DNA from: Archaeoglobus sp. UBA230
Lineage (GTDB): Archaea; Halobacteriota; Archaeoglobi; Archaeoglobales; Archaeoglobaceae
DNA length: 64,000 nt
NCBI GenBank assembly: GCA_002507545.1
Contig: DAVR01000029.1
Coordinates: 1-64,000 of the forward strand
Direction of reading: 5' to 3'
Positions within the stretch are counted from its first letter, which is position 1; each line of letters begins with the position of its first letter. The notes under the pieces are model-generated. The model was not told the origin of the DNA, did no database searches, and was given only the letters and a program-made list of their open reading frames with translations. Of this stretch, positions 26,393 through 35,203 are shown in pieces. Made by a program: the position numbers and the translations under genes.

Positions 26393-26677
26393 TCAAGATT
26401 TAAGCTTCTCTATCAGTTCATCTACTGGAATGGCGGGCATGGTGACAGTCCTTATAGTTCCTCTGCTCGCCAGTTCAACCATTGCTTTCATAACTATCGC
26501 ATTATCCTCTGCCTCCACAATATTGACAAAATCATATTCCCCAAAAACCGCATATTGCTCCAGAACCCTTATCCCCATTCTTTCAAGCTCCTGATTTACT
26601 TCTTTTATTCTCTCAGGCTTTTCCTTCAGGGTTTCTGCTCCCTCATCCGTCAGTCTGGAGAGGATTACATACTTCAT
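26393..26677 (-). CDS. GYD-domain protein
   Basis: 94 residues from ATG 26677, the start giving M-K-Y-V-I-L-S-R-L. It contains the F-G-E-Y-D-F-V core of the GYD (DUF3303-like) domain, a ferredoxin-like fold of unknown role, and a conserved hydrophobic A-M-V-E-L-A-S-R-G-T-I-R-T segment. Small cytoplasmic protein. A GTG three codons upstream is less likely. Convergent with the radical SAM gene. Confidence 0.8.
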   Translation of the reverse strand: MKYVILSRLTDEGAETLKEKPERIKEVNQELERMGIRVLEQYAVFGEYDFVNIVEAEDNAIVMKAMVELASRGTIRTVTMPAIPVDELIEKLKS

Positions 26678-26779
26678 TTGCCTCACCCCATTATTGTTAA
26701 TAATTAAACGTATTTAAAGTTAATTGGCCTGTGACGTGGAACAAGACAATTTTAAAAACCGCCATGAAATGCAGAGCAT

Positions 26780-27751
26780 ATGGATGTCGCTGAAAAGCTA
26801 AAGCTCGCAATGAGAAACGCAGAAGAAGTTGTAACTGAGGAGGAGTTAAAACATCTGATTGAAACCTCCGAAAGACCCACAGCATATGTCGGTTACGAGC
26901 CGAGCGGTGAGATACATCTGGGACACATGATGACTGTGCAGAAGCTGATAGATTTGCAGAAAGTTGGATTCAGAATTATCGTTCTTCTTGCTGATATTCA
27001 CGCTTACCTGAATGAGAAAGGTACGTTTGAGGAGATTGCTGAGGTGGCTGAATACAACAAGAGGGTTTTCATAGCACTTGGTCTCGATGAGAGTATGGCA
27101 AAATTCGTGCTTGGCAGCGAGTATCAGCTCAATAGAGACTACGTCCTCGATGTCCTGAAGCTTGCGAGGATTACGACGCTCAACAGAGCAAGAAGAAGTA
27201 TGGATGAAGTAAGCAGAAGAAAAGAGGATCCGATGGTATCGCAGATGATATATCCACTCATGCAGGCTCTTGATATAGCACACCTTGGGGTTGATTTAGC
27301 TGTTGGTGGGATAGACCAGAGAAAAATACACATGCTTGCAAGAGAGAATCTACCAAAGCTGGGTTACAAATCACCAGTATGCTTGCACACTCCAATTCTT
27401 GTCGGGCTTGATGGTGAGAAAATGAGCAGTTCTAAGGGTAACTACATCTCCGTCAGAGATGCCCCGGATGTCGTGGAGAGAAAGATCAGGAAAGCCTACT
27501 GTCCTGCTGGTGTTGTTGAAGACAATCCCATACTGGATATTGCGAGATATCACATCTTTCCGAGGTTCGGGGAGATGAAAATTGAAAGAGACGCTAAGTT
27601 CGGAGGAGATGTTGAATACGAGAGCTTTGAAAATCTGGTAGAAGATTTCAAATCAGGCTCGCTACATCCACTTGACCTAAAAATTGCCGTGGCAAAATAT
27701 TTAAACAAGCTTCTCGAAGATGCAAGAAAAAGATTAGAGGTGTCTGTCTGA
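26780..27751 (+). CDS. tyrS: Tyrosyl-tRNA synthetase
   Basis: 323 residues, the archaeal compact TyrRS. H-L-G-H at residues 46-49 replaces HIGH, and K-M-S-S-S at about 214-218 is the class I signature; the tyrosine pocket (Y-x-x-E-P near residue 38; Q-M-I-Y-P-L-M-Q) is present. A TATA-like TTTTAAAA at about 26750-26757 precedes. Its stop codon overlaps the apparent CTG start of the aIF1A gene. Confidence 0.96.
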   Translation: MDVAEKLKLAMRNAEEVVTEEELKHLIETSERPTAYVGYEPSGEIHLGHMMTVQKLIDLQKVGFRIIVLLADIHAYLNEKGTFEEIAEVAEYNKRVFIALGLDESMAKFVLGSEYQLNRDYVLDVLKLARITTLNRARRSMDEVSRRKEDPMVSQMIYPLMQALDIAHLGVDLAVGGIDQRKIHMLARENLPKLGYKSPVCLHTPILVGLDGEKMSSSKGNYISVRDAPDVVERKIRKAYCPAGVVEDNPILDIARYHIFPRFGEMKIERDAKFGGDVEYESFENLVEDFKSGSLHPLDLKIAVAKYLNKLLEDARKRLEVSV

Positions 27752-28041
27752 GTGATGAAGAGGATGTAATCAGGGTCAGACTTCCGGACAGGAATAAGGG
27801 AGAGATGTTCGGGATAGTGACGTCTATGCTGGGAGCTGGGCACATAAGGGTCAGATGTGAGGATGGTGTAGAGAGACTGGCAAGAATTCCGGGAAAGATG
27901 AGGAAGAGAATCTGGATCAGGGAAGGAGACGTTGTCATAGTCGTTCCCTGGTCGTTCCAGAAAGATAGAGGAGACATAGTCTGGAGATACACAAACCCGC
28001 AGGTTGAGTGGCTTGAGAGAAAGGGATATCTGAAGTTCTGA
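27748..28041 (+). CDS. eif1A: Translation initiation factor aIF1A, apparently with a CTG start
   Basis: 97 residues if it starts at CTG 27748, which overlaps the tyrS stop as CTGA and has GAGGTG 5 nt upstream (27737-27742). This gives an N-terminus ([12 protein letters not shown]) and a complete OB fold with G-A-G-H-I-R-V-R and G-D-V-V-I-V-V-P-W. No ATG, GTG or TTG is available in frame upstream of ATG 27805, which would remove the first strand of the OB fold. aIF1A binds the small subunit A site and helps start-codon selection. It lies between tyrS and the DUF1152 gene. Confidence 0.85.
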   Translation: MSDEEDVIRVRLPDRNKGEMFGIVTSMLGAGHIRVRCEDGVERLARIPGKMRKRIWIREGDVVIVVPWSFQKDRGDIVWRYTNPQVEWLERKGYLKF

Positions 28042-28042
28042 A

Positions 28043-28966
28043 ATGGAGATTATTGATCTTCTGAAAGAGGCGGAGAGTAGGAAAGCTCTTGCTTTCGGAA
28101 TCGGTGGCGGAGGAGATATAGTAAGCACGATACCCATTGCGGGGTTTCTGAGGCATTTTGGGTTTGAAGTCTACCACGGTAGCATAATCTGGGACAGAAT
28201 AGTTGTTGATCCCAAACCCGGTCCGAGAAGTCTGGAGGAACTTGAAAGCATTGAAGTCATTAACAATACTGTAGGAATTGCAAACGTGAAAACGAGAACC
28301 AAAGACGGGGTCACACCCAATATCGCGAGGAGTGCAAGGCATTTCGGGAGGGTTGTGGCGCTCGATATCACGAAGGGTGTGGCAAAGCTGGCAGAAGGGA
28401 TAAGAGACTTTGCGGAAAAAGAGAGTATTTCAGTCATAATTGGAGTTGATGCGGGGGGAGATGCGATCTCAGTAGGTTTTGAGTCTGGAGTTAGAAGTCC
28501 CCTCGCTGATGCGATGTGTGTCGCAGCGTTAAAGCAGGTTGATGGAATAGTTGCGGTTACGGGCTTCGGCAGCGATGGAGAGCTGAGGGTGGAAGAGCTT
28601 TTGCTAAACATTTCGCAGATTTTAGCCAATGGGGGCTTTCTCGGATGCTCATCCATGAGTAAGAGGGATTACCTGCTGATGAAGGAAGTAATCAGAGATG
28701 TTACAACGGAAGCGAGTCTGATACCTGTTCTGGCTTACGAAGGTGAGATGGGATTGAAGAAGCTCAGAAAGGGTAGAACAGCTTTAATTACCCCTCTTTC
28801 AACCCTGATCTTCTACTTCAAAGCGAAGGGCGTTTTTGAAATTAATGAGGCTGCAAAAATTGTTGAAAAAGCTTCAAATTTTGAGGAGGCTAACAGACTG
28901 CTCAATGCAGAGGGGATTCTGACTGAATACGACTTTGAGAGGGCTGTGAGCGGGTTAAAGATTTGA
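28043..28966 (+). CDS. DUF1152 protein, unknown function
   Basis: 307 residues. N-terminal A-F-G-I-G-G-G-G-D-I-V is a nucleotide-binding-like glycine loop of the DUF1152 family; G-V-D-A-G-G-D-A lies at about residues 134-141. Cytoplasmic, no membrane helix. It starts 1 nt after aIF1A and may be cotranscribed with it and tyrS. The family is archaeal and its enzymatic role is not known to me. Confidence 0.8.
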   Translation: MEIIDLLKEAESRKALAFGIGGGGDIVSTIPIAGFLRHFGFEVYHGSIIWDRIVVDPKPGPRSLEELESIEVINNTVGIANVKTRTKDGVTPNIARSARHFGRVVALDITKGVAKLAEGIRDFAEKESISVIIGVDAGGDAISVGFESGVRSPLADAMCVAALKQVDGIVAVTGFGSDGELRVEELLLNISQILANGGFLGCSSMSKRDYLLMKEVIRDVTTEASLIPVLAYEGEMGLKKLRKGRTALITPLSTLIFYFKAKGVFEINEAAKIVEKASNFEEANRLLNAEGILTEYDFERAVSGLKI

Positions 28967-28969
28967 CTC

Positions 28970-29647
28970 TCAGTCTTCAAGTAGCTCCGTGAGGTCTATT
29001 TCCTCCTCCTCTATATCAAAGTCTATATCACCCTCTTCTTCGATCTCTTCCTCCTCTACAATCTCTTCTTCCTCTTCAACTGTGTACTCCTCCTTAAGCC
29101 TCAGCAGAGCCTCTTTGACAGCCTTCCTATACTCCTCAACGTCAGTGCCATAGATTTCCCTTGCAAGCTTCACGTTCTCCCCTTCTCCTCTCTCCATCTC
29201 CCTGATCCTCTGTATCGTAGCCTTTGCAGTCTCAACAACCCAGTAATCCCTCGATTCCGCATCTGCTATGCTTATACTCTCCGGTCTTAGAGAGACAAAC
29301 TTTCTCGTCTCACCCTCGAACAGCCTGACCTTGGCTGTAACAGCAACGAGATTTAGAACGTCAATCTCTGCGATGGCATCGTAGGCTTCGGGCTGAAACC
29401 TTCCGATATATCCTACAAAGCTCCCCGTCTGATCGGTAATGCGGATTCTGTAAATGCTGCTATCTTCTCCAACATCCGTTTTCTCCGTGAGAGCGCCTAT
29501 GATGAAAACTCTGTTGCACTTCAGTCCGAGGGGAGTTAAGATGTAAACTGGGCTCTTCTCACCCTCATCTCTCATCGCATAGGTAGAATCCATTAGCTCT
29601 TTGGCAAAAACTCTCCTTGCTACCTCTCTTTTCATAAAAACAGTCAT
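28970..29647 (-). CDS. RPA-associated protein (single-stranded DNA-binding partner)
   Basis: 225 residues: an OB-fold region at about residues 30-125 and a long, very acidic Glu-rich tail from about residue 185 to the end, typical of the archaeal RPA-associated (COG3390) protein. It works with the RPA encoded just upstream; the ATG is 1 nt after that gene's TAA, so they are one operon. The acidic tail may mimic DNA or bind partner proteins. Confidence 0.85.
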   Translation of the reverse strand: MTVFMKREVARRVFAKELMDSTYAMRDEGEKSPVYILTPLGLKCNRVFIIGALTEKTDVGEDSSIYRIRITDQTGSFVGYIGRFQPEAYDAIAEIDVLNLVAVTAKVRLFEGETRKFVSLRPESISIADAESRDYWVVETAKATIQRIREMERGEGENVKLAREIYGTDVEEYRKAVKEALLRLKEEYTVEEEEEIVEEEEIEEEGDIDFDIEEEEIDLTELLED

Positions 29648-29648
29648 T

Positions 29649-30587
29649 TTATCCCTCCTCCAGCTCCGCCAGAAGCTCGTTTATTTCATTCTTGATGTCC
29701 GGTCTGTAGAACTCGACCTGTTTTGCCACGAGATACCTCGGCGTAAGACTTCCGACAACCTTAAGATACTTGCCCAGCAGTAACTTTTTCAGCTCTTCAA
29801 GAACTGCTCCTCTGTCGTAGTTTTCCTCAGCCATTTTTTTCGCCTTTTCGATGTCTATTCCCGTAAGCTCCTTTACACCTTCCTCGTTTATTATTACCTC
29901 ATAAGTCCTCTCTCCATCGTCAAGCACACCCTTTATCCTCAAATCGTCATACCACTTCGTTTTTCCGTGAACCGGGCACTTACCCGACTTTATAACCCTG
30001 TTGCATCCTTCCTCACCACACCTCTGTATCAGGCCGCTGTTCTGCTGTATCGCTACCAGAGCCCCGACAACCTCTGTGTCCTCTCGCAAATCTTCAATTG
30101 GCTTTACCGCAATATCCTCCTTCAATTCCTCTATCTCACTTATCCTCGTGACATTCAACCTTAAAACATTGCCATAGTCGTCAACAACCACATTTCGGAA
30201 TATGTAGCTTTTACCCTCAACAACGGGCTGTTTGTTCGCCTTTGCCCAAATCAGAAATCTTATCACACCTGTTTCATCCCCAATCAAGCCCGTTTGTGCT
30301 ATTGACGGACTGCCAGACTCCCAGAGCTGGACAACTTTGGCTTTAACGCTCACCCACTTTCCAGCCTCCTTTATATCCCCAATCTTCGTAAATTGCTCTT
30401 TCAACTCTTCTCTGGGAACCTTGTACTCCCGAATGATGTAGTTGTTCATCGTCCGTATGGCCTCGCTTTCAGGAACCTTGAATTCCAGAAGGAGCTTTTT
30501 CAGTTTCTCAACAATTTCCTTCCTGTCAACACCATAATCCTTATACTTTTCGTAAATTTCGTTCGCGAGTGATTCAACTTTATCCAT
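29649..30587 (-). CDS. rpa: Replication protein A, single-stranded DNA-binding
   Basis: 312 residues. OB folds with W-V-S-V-K-A-K-V and I-G-D-E-T-G-V-I-R-F, and a C-terminal zinc motif C-G-E-E-G-C ... C-P-V-H (about residues 191-211, ligands C, C, C, H). It coats single-stranded DNA during replication and repair. First gene of a two-gene operon with its partner. Start ATG 30587. Confidence 0.9.
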   Translation of the reverse strand: MDKVESLANEIYEKYKDYGVDRKEIVEKLKKLLLEFKVPESEAIRTMNNYIIREYKVPREELKEQFTKIGDIKEAGKWVSVKAKVVQLWESGSPSIAQTGLIGDETGVIRFLIWAKANKQPVVEGKSYIFRNVVVDDYGNVLRLNVTRISEIEELKEDIAVKPIEDLREDTEVVGALVAIQQNSGLIQRCGEEGCNRVIKSGKCPVHGKTKWYDDLRIKGVLDDGERTYEVIINEEGVKELTGIDIEKAKKMAEENYDRGAVLEELKKLLLGKYLKVVGSLTPRYLVAKQVEFYRPDIKNEINELLAELEEG

Positions 30588-30666
30588 CCGATCACCTTAT
30601 CACCCTTTATCAAACCTGTAAAAAGCTTTTCCGAAAGTTAAAAAATCGAGATATGAAGAGATTTGT

Positions 30667-31605
30667 GTGGCTAAGGTACTTGACGGCAGTACAGATGGGG
30701 TAAAAAGAGCTGTGGAGATTCTGAAAGAGGGTGGACTGGTTGCTTTTCCAACGGAGACGGTCTATGGATTAGGATGCGACGCTTTGGATGAGAACGCTGT
30801 AAGAAGAGTTTTTGAAGTCAAAAAAAGACCGCTTTCCAAACCGCTTATTGTTGGAGTTTCGGAAATTGATGAGGTTTACAAAATTGCAGAGGTTACCGGA
30901 GAAGCTGAAAGACTCATGAAGGAGTTTTTTCCCGGTCCTCTGACAATCGTTCTGAGAAAGAAGCTGGTTATTCCCAGCATCGTCACTGCAGGGATGAACA
31001 AGGTTGCGGTGAGAATGCCAGATCACGAAATTCCGCTCAAGCTTGCCAAAAAGCTCGGAAGACCGATTGTAGTTCCATCAGCCAATAAAACTGGGAAGCC
31101 AAGCCCGACGACCTACAAACATGTGCTCGAAGACTTGGGAAATGAGATAGACGCAGTAATCGTTGGGGAATGTTCTTTCGGCATAGAGTCCACTATCGTT
31201 GACCTCACAGTTAGACCTGCAAGAGTCTTGAGAACGGGGGCCGTTAAGGTGAACGAACTCAGAAAATCCATTGATGTTGTTGTTGAACCTCAAAAAGATG
31301 AGATATACACCATTTCATCCCCCGTTTACGTTTTTGTAGGGGAGAGGGCTGAAGAGAGGGTCAGAGAGTTTGCTGAAAGAATGGCAGAGAGAGGAATGAA
31401 GGTTGCAGTGATCGCGAGAAGGAAGATATTCGAGAACACAATAATCCTTGGAGAGTCAATTGAAAAATACTCATCAAAGCTTTTTTCAGCAGTAAGAGAG
31501 GCAGAATTGTTGAGACCTGATTTAATTGTTATTGAGGGCATCGAAGAGGAGGGGATTATGGACAGGCTTCGAAGGTTGGCAGGAGAGAAGATTTTCAGGG
31601 CTTAG
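30667..31605 (+). CDS. Threonylcarbamoyl-AMP synthase (Sua5, long form)
   Basis: 312 residues from GTG 30667. N-terminal YrdC domain (F-P-T-E-T-V-Y-G-L-G-C-D near residue 29; P-S-A-N-K-T-G) plus a C-terminal Sua5 domain (about 215-312). It makes threonylcarbamoyl-AMP from threonine, bicarbonate and ATP for the t6A modification of tRNA. The two-domain form is common in archaea and eukaryotes. Divergent from the RPA operon. Confidence 0.92.
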   Translation: MAKVLDGSTDGVKRAVEILKEGGLVAFPTETVYGLGCDALDENAVRRVFEVKKRPLSKPLIVGVSEIDEVYKIAEVTGEAERLMKEFFPGPLTIVLRKKLVIPSIVTAGMNKVAVRMPDHEIPLKLAKKLGRPIVVPSANKTGKPSPTTYKHVLEDLGNEIDAVIVGECSFGIESTIVDLTVRPARVLRTGAVKVNELRKSIDVVVEPQKDEIYTISSPVYVFVGERAEERVREFAERMAERGMKVAVIARRKIFENTIILGESIEKYSSKLFSAVREAELLRPDLIVIEGIEEEGIMDRLRRLAGEKIFRA

Positions 31606-31620
31606 GAAATTTGTGCAATG

Positions 31621-31630
31621 TTTAATATAC
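31621..31630 (+). promoter_or_regulatory. TATA box for the alpha/beta hydrolase gene
   Basis: TTTAATATAC centred about 26 nt before ATG 31651, so transcription would start at or beside the ATG; a leaderless transcript is likely. The preceding gene ends only 15 nt upstream of the box. Confidence 0.5.
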
Positions 31631-31650
31631 ACAAATGAATTTATCTTTTC

Positions 31651-32484
31651 ATGGAAGAAATCTGGCTTGGAAAGGATGGTGAAAAATTCCATGCCCTCCT
31701 TTTCAGAAATGGTAGTGAAGCATGCATTGTGATGGCTCATGGATTCGGTGCAGTGAAGGATGCTTTGCTCCCCTACGCTGACGTTTTCAAAGAAAAATTT
31801 GATGTTCTTCTCTTCGACTACAGACATTTTGGCAAAAGTGACGGAGAACCGAGGCAACTCATCAGCATCAAAAAGCAGCTTGAGGACTGGGAGAGGGCTG
31901 TGAAATACGCCAAGGAAAGATATCGGAAGGTGGCTCTGTGGGGGTCATCCTTCAGTGGAGGACATGTTTTGGTGACAGCATCTAAACTCGATGTTGATGC
32001 AGTGGTATCTCAGGTTCCCTTTGTTGATGGAATGGCATGTGTGAAGGCTGCGGGGATGAAGGATTCAACTCTCCTAACACTGGCTGCCTTTGTTGATCTG
32101 CTTGCTTCTCTCTTTGGCAGATACTTTAATCTACCCATTGTCTCACCTCCCGGTAAGCTCGCCTTCATGAATACACCGGATGCCATGAAGTATCTCGAAA
32201 TGCTGCCAGAAGGGGTTGAGTGGGAGAATTCAACACCCGCGAGAGTTGCTTTATCCCTCCCAAGATACAAACCAATTAGATTTGTAGATAAAATAAAATG
32301 TCCCGTGATGTATGTAATCGCCGAGAATGATTTGATAACACCAGCCTACGCAGCCCACAAAGCGGCGAAGATGACAAAAAAAGCAGAAGTTTTCAGCCTT
32401 GATTGCGGACACTTCGATGTCTATCTTGATTATTTCGATAAATGCACGAAAGCAGAGATGGAATTTCTCGAAAGAAATTTATGA
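31651..32484 (+). CDS. Alpha/beta hydrolase
   Basis: 277 residues. The nucleophile elbow G-S-S-F-S-G-G (Ser about 96), the acid D in E-N-D-L-I-T-P (about 225) and the His in C-G-H-F-D (about 251) form a complete triad. H-G-F-G near residue 30 supplies the oxyanion hole. Likely a cytoplasmic esterase or lipase-like enzyme; substrate unknown. It ends 1 nt before the zinc-ribbon gene. Confidence 0.85.
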   Translation: MEEIWLGKDGEKFHALLFRNGSEACIVMAHGFGAVKDALLPYADVFKEKFDVLLFDYRHFGKSDGEPRQLISIKKQLEDWERAVKYAKERYRKVALWGSSFSGGHVLVTASKLDVDAVVSQVPFVDGMACVKAAGMKDSTLLTLAAFVDLLASLFGRYFNLPIVSPPGKLAFMNTPDAMKYLEMLPEGVEWENSTPARVALSLPRYKPIRFVDKIKCPVMYVIAENDLITPAYAAHKAAKMTKKAEVFSLDCGHFDVYLDYFDKCTKAEMEFLERNL

Positions 32485-32485
32485 T

Positions 32486-32719
32486 ATGCCTCCAACCCTC
32501 TACATGGAATACATCGAGATTGACTGCCCCATATGTGACGATGCCAAGCTGCACAAAGCAGAAGTTCTCCAAGTCAGGAAGGGAAAGTTCAGGAGGAGAA
32601 CTTCAGAATTTGATGCCACAATTTTTATAGTCAGATGCACAGATTGCGGGACAAAGGGAATCGTTAGGAAAGTTGAACAGATTAATATGGAGAGCTATGA
32701 GTTCCCCTTTGAGGATTAG
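32486..32719 (+). CDS. Small zinc-ribbon protein, unknown
   Basis: 77 residues from ATG 32486 (another ATG is at 32504). Two Cys pairs, C-P-I-C at about residues 14-17 and C-T-D-C at about 55-58, form a zinc ribbon, with a basic K-V-R-K-G-K-F-R-R-R stretch between them suited to RNA or DNA binding. It overlaps the pseudokinase-like gene by 23 nt. Resembles small archaeal zinc-ribbon proteins of unknown function. Confidence 0.75.
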   Translation: MPPTLYMEYIEIDCPICDDAKLHKAEVLQVRKGKFRRRTSEFDATIFIVRCTDCGTKGIVRKVEQINMESYEFPFED

Positions 32720-33590
32720 CTTCGACGAAAATATCGCTGAAGACCATGTGGTGTGTTGGGGGATAACAGTAGCACTGCTTAAAAAATCCCTTTTTGGGAA
32801 AACTCCTGATGAAAGGCGTGAAGTCATCAAAAGGAAGATCACTAAAGCAATAGAGGAGCTTGAGCTTGAGAGAGTTGCGAATGAGTTCAAGGTATCAATG
32901 CTCTCCGCGTGGGTGAGATACTACGTTTTCAAGATTGATGGGGATGGAAAAAGCTATGTTCTCAACATTCTGGCCCCCAATTCGCCAATCAATAGCTTTC
33001 GCGAAATACTTGACCCGTTGAAAGGGGTTTTTGAGAAATACAATGAAAATATTGCAAGACCAATAGCCTATACAGATGAATTCATGCTCCAAGAATGGGT
33101 TGACGGCATACCTCTCTCGGAATTCAGAGATGGAGACATCATGAAGAGCGACCCTAAAACTGTGAAGATGATTGAAGAGTCAATTTTCAGGAGTGTAAAG
33201 CTACTCTACAGCCTTTGGAAGGATGGATACACCTACACACCCTTTGAAGACTATGAAGCCATGTACTGCAAAGGAAAAATCGTCCTGCTCGACGTTACGA
33301 GGTTCTCAAGGAGAATGAACACAGATGAGGAGTTTTTTGATTGTTACTACGGTACTCCATTCACACCACCTGACGTGCTGAAGCCGAGCGACAATCCTGT
33401 TAATCGCCTTTACTTCCGGGGCGTTAGTGAGAAGGACTACTTCGGGGTTGACAGGAAGAGGTATCTTGAGCTGTTTCTAATGGGGGTTGCGAGTGAGTGC
33501 GAGAGCTTCGAAGAATTCAGCAGTGTCTGCCCTCCAGATGTGGACGCTGAAATGATTTGGGCTATTTCAAACCCTCAACAAAGGCTCTGA
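32697..33590 (+). CDS. Protein with a protein-kinase-like fold, apparently without catalytic residues; unknown
   Basis: 297 residues. The order of segments recalls a RIO/ABC1-like kinase: a strand pair ending Y-V-L-N where a VAIK lysine would be, a hinge-like L-Q-E-W-V-D-G-I-P-L-S-E-F, a helix, a catalytic-loop-like G-Y-T-Y-T-P-F-E-D-Y-E-A where HGDxxxxN would be, and I-V-L-L-D-V-T-R in place of the metal-binding DFG-type aspartate. The Lys, catalytic Asp and Asn are not seen. A pseudokinase is therefore plausible but unproven. Translationally coupled to the zinc-ribbon gene, and its 3' end overlaps the HDAC-family gene by 29 nt. Confidence 0.6.
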   Translation: MSSPLRISFDENIAEDHVVCWGITVALLKKSLFGKTPDERREVIKRKITKAIEELELERVANEFKVSMLSAWVRYYVFKIDGDGKSYVLNILAPNSPINSFREILDPLKGVFEKYNENIARPIAYTDEFMLQEWVDGIPLSEFRDGDIMKSDPKTVKMIEESIFRSVKLLYSLWKDGYTYTPFEDYEAMYCKGKIVLLDVTRFSRRMNTDEEFFDCYYGTPFTPPDVLKPSDNPVNRLYFRGVSEKDYFGVDRKRYLELFLMGVASECESFEEFSSVCPPDVDAEMIWAISNPQQRL

Positions 33591-34293
33591 CATTCTTTCC
33601 AAGCACCGAGTGATTGTATCCGCCCTCAAGAACTGCAAATCTCCTCCCTTCACATTTGTTCTCCGCATTCTCTCTCACGATTTTCCCAATTTCTCTGTAG
33701 TCTTCAGTTTCCAATATTCCGCCCCAGTCATCCTTATGCCTGTCGAATCCTGCTGAAACTGCAATGATGTCATACTCTTCTTTCCTCAGAAAATCGTCAA
33801 TTCCTGCTACATCTCCTCCCTGCATGTGAAAATATTTCACCCTCTCATCATTTGCAAAGGTGTTGGCAGTCCCGTCTCCAAAGTGCAGATCAAAGTCAAC
33901 TATTGCTGCCCTCCTTATTTTACCTGTATTCAGCAGCTTTTTAACCGCTATAGCTATGTTGTTGAAATAACAGAAGCCCCAGCTGCTATCAGGGCTTGCA
34001 TGATGTCCCGGAGGTCGTATTGCTGCGAATGCAGGCTCGGTGAATGCAATTTGTGATGCCTTAATCGCTCCTCCTGCTGCAAGGACTGCAACCTCATAAA
34101 CCTCCGGCTCGCTCCTGACGTAAGCGTAGTGCTCTGATGTATGAACGAGCAGAATATCCTCTTTTGTTGCAGATTCTGGCTCAACAAACTCAAAATCTCG
34201 GAGCTCTTCAACAATTGACTCCATCCTTCCAGATTCCGCAGCAGGGTCTGAGGTGTAAACTGTATAGAACTTGGGATGAAACACAATTTTCAT
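33562..34293 (-). CDS. Histone deacetylase-superfamily amidohydrolase
   Basis: 243 residues from ATG 34293. R-P-P-G-H-H-A (about residues 90-96), D-F-D-L-H-F-G-D-G-T (zinc ligands D and H, about 132-141) and G-F-D-R-H match the HDAC/AcuC/acetylpolyamine amidohydrolase fold. It probably removes acetyl groups from lysines or polyamines. Shorter than most family members (about 340). A ribosome site precedes ATG 34293; a longer start at 34311 is possible. Confidence 0.85.
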   Translation of the reverse strand: MKIVFHPKFYTVYTSDPAAESGRMESIVEELRDFEFVEPESATKEDILLVHTSEHYAYVRSEPEVYEVAVLAAGGAIKASQIAFTEPAFAAIRPPGHHASPDSSWGFCYFNNIAIAVKKLLNTGKIRRAAIVDFDLHFGDGTANTFANDERVKYFHMQGGDVAGIDDFLRKEEYDIIAVSAGFDRHKDDWGGILETEDYREIGKIVRENAENKCEGRRFAVLEGGYNHSVLGKNVRAFVEGLK

Positions 34294-34342
34294 ACAGATC
34301 AATCTCCACAAAATTCTTTAATTTTTCCGATTATATGCCCTA

Positions 34343-35203
34343 ATGATTGCATCCGCTCCGGGCAAGATAATTCTGTTCGGCGAGCATGCAGTTGTTTACG
34401 GAAGGCATGCCCTCGTTTCAGCAATAAATAAGAGATGTAGGGTTAGGGTGGAGAAGGCAGAGGACTTCAGAATAAAATCTCAGCTTGGGATAACCGGACT
34501 GGACTTCAAGATTCATCCATACGTCAGCTTTGCCGTTAAAAGGTTCGGAGAGGTCGTGGACATTAAGGGTGCTGAAATAGAGATTGAAAGTGAAATTCCC
34601 ATAGGTTCGGGACTTGGAAGTTCTGCTGCCGTGATTGTGGCGACGATTAAAGCATTAAGTGCCGAGTTTGATGTTGGTCTGAGCAAAGAGGAGATATTTG
34701 AGATGGCAAAGAAAGTTGAAATTGACGTTCAGGGGAGAGCGAGCGGAATAGACCCATTCATATCCACCTACGGTGGAGCGTGGCTATTTCCCGAAAGAGT
34801 AAAGGTTGAAGTTCCCTTCAGCTTTTTCGTCTTCAATCTCGGGGAGAAGTCAACAGCTGAAATGGTTTCAAAAGTGGCTGGGCTGAAAGAGAGGCATCCA
34901 GAAATTGTGGAAAAGATTTTTGATGCAATTGACATCATCTCGCTCGAAGCGAGCAAGAACATGGACGATGTTGAATTCATAAATGAACTTATAGCCCTCA
35001 ACCAGTCCCTGCTGAGAGCAATAGGTGTAAGCACTCCAGAAATAGACGAGGTGATTGCCGAATTAGAAAAACAGGGGATGACGGCAAAAATAACCGGGGC
35101 AGGTGGAGGAGGATGTGTGTTTGGTATCTACACGGGAAATAAACCAGAAGGGAGTATGATCGTTGAATGCGAGACGGAAGGTGTTAGAGTTGAGGAAGAT
35201 TAG
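34343..35203 (+). CDS. mvk: Mevalonate kinase
   Basis: 286 residues, GHMP kinase. N-terminal A-P-G-K-I-I-L-F-G-E-H-A, P-loop G-S-G-L-G-S-S-A-A at about 91-99, and C-terminal G-A-G-G-G-G-C motif. It phosphorylates mevalonate with ATP, feeding the archaeal lipid pathway. First gene of a four-gene operon with ipk, fni and a prenyl synthase. A weak TATA-like stretch (34314-34324) suggests a leaderless start. Confidence 0.95.
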   Translation: MIASAPGKIILFGEHAVVYGRHALVSAINKRCRVRVEKAEDFRIKSQLGITGLDFKIHPYVSFAVKRFGEVVDIKGAEIEIESEIPIGSGLGSSAAVIVATIKALSAEFDVGLSKEEIFEMAKKVEIDVQGRASGIDPFISTYGGAWLFPERVKVEVPFSFFVFNLGEKSTAEMVSKVAGLKERHPEIVEKIFDAIDIISLEASKNMDDVEFINELIALNQSLLRAIGVSTPEIDEVIAELEKQGMTAKITGAGGGGCVFGIYTGNKPEGSMIVECETEGVRVEED

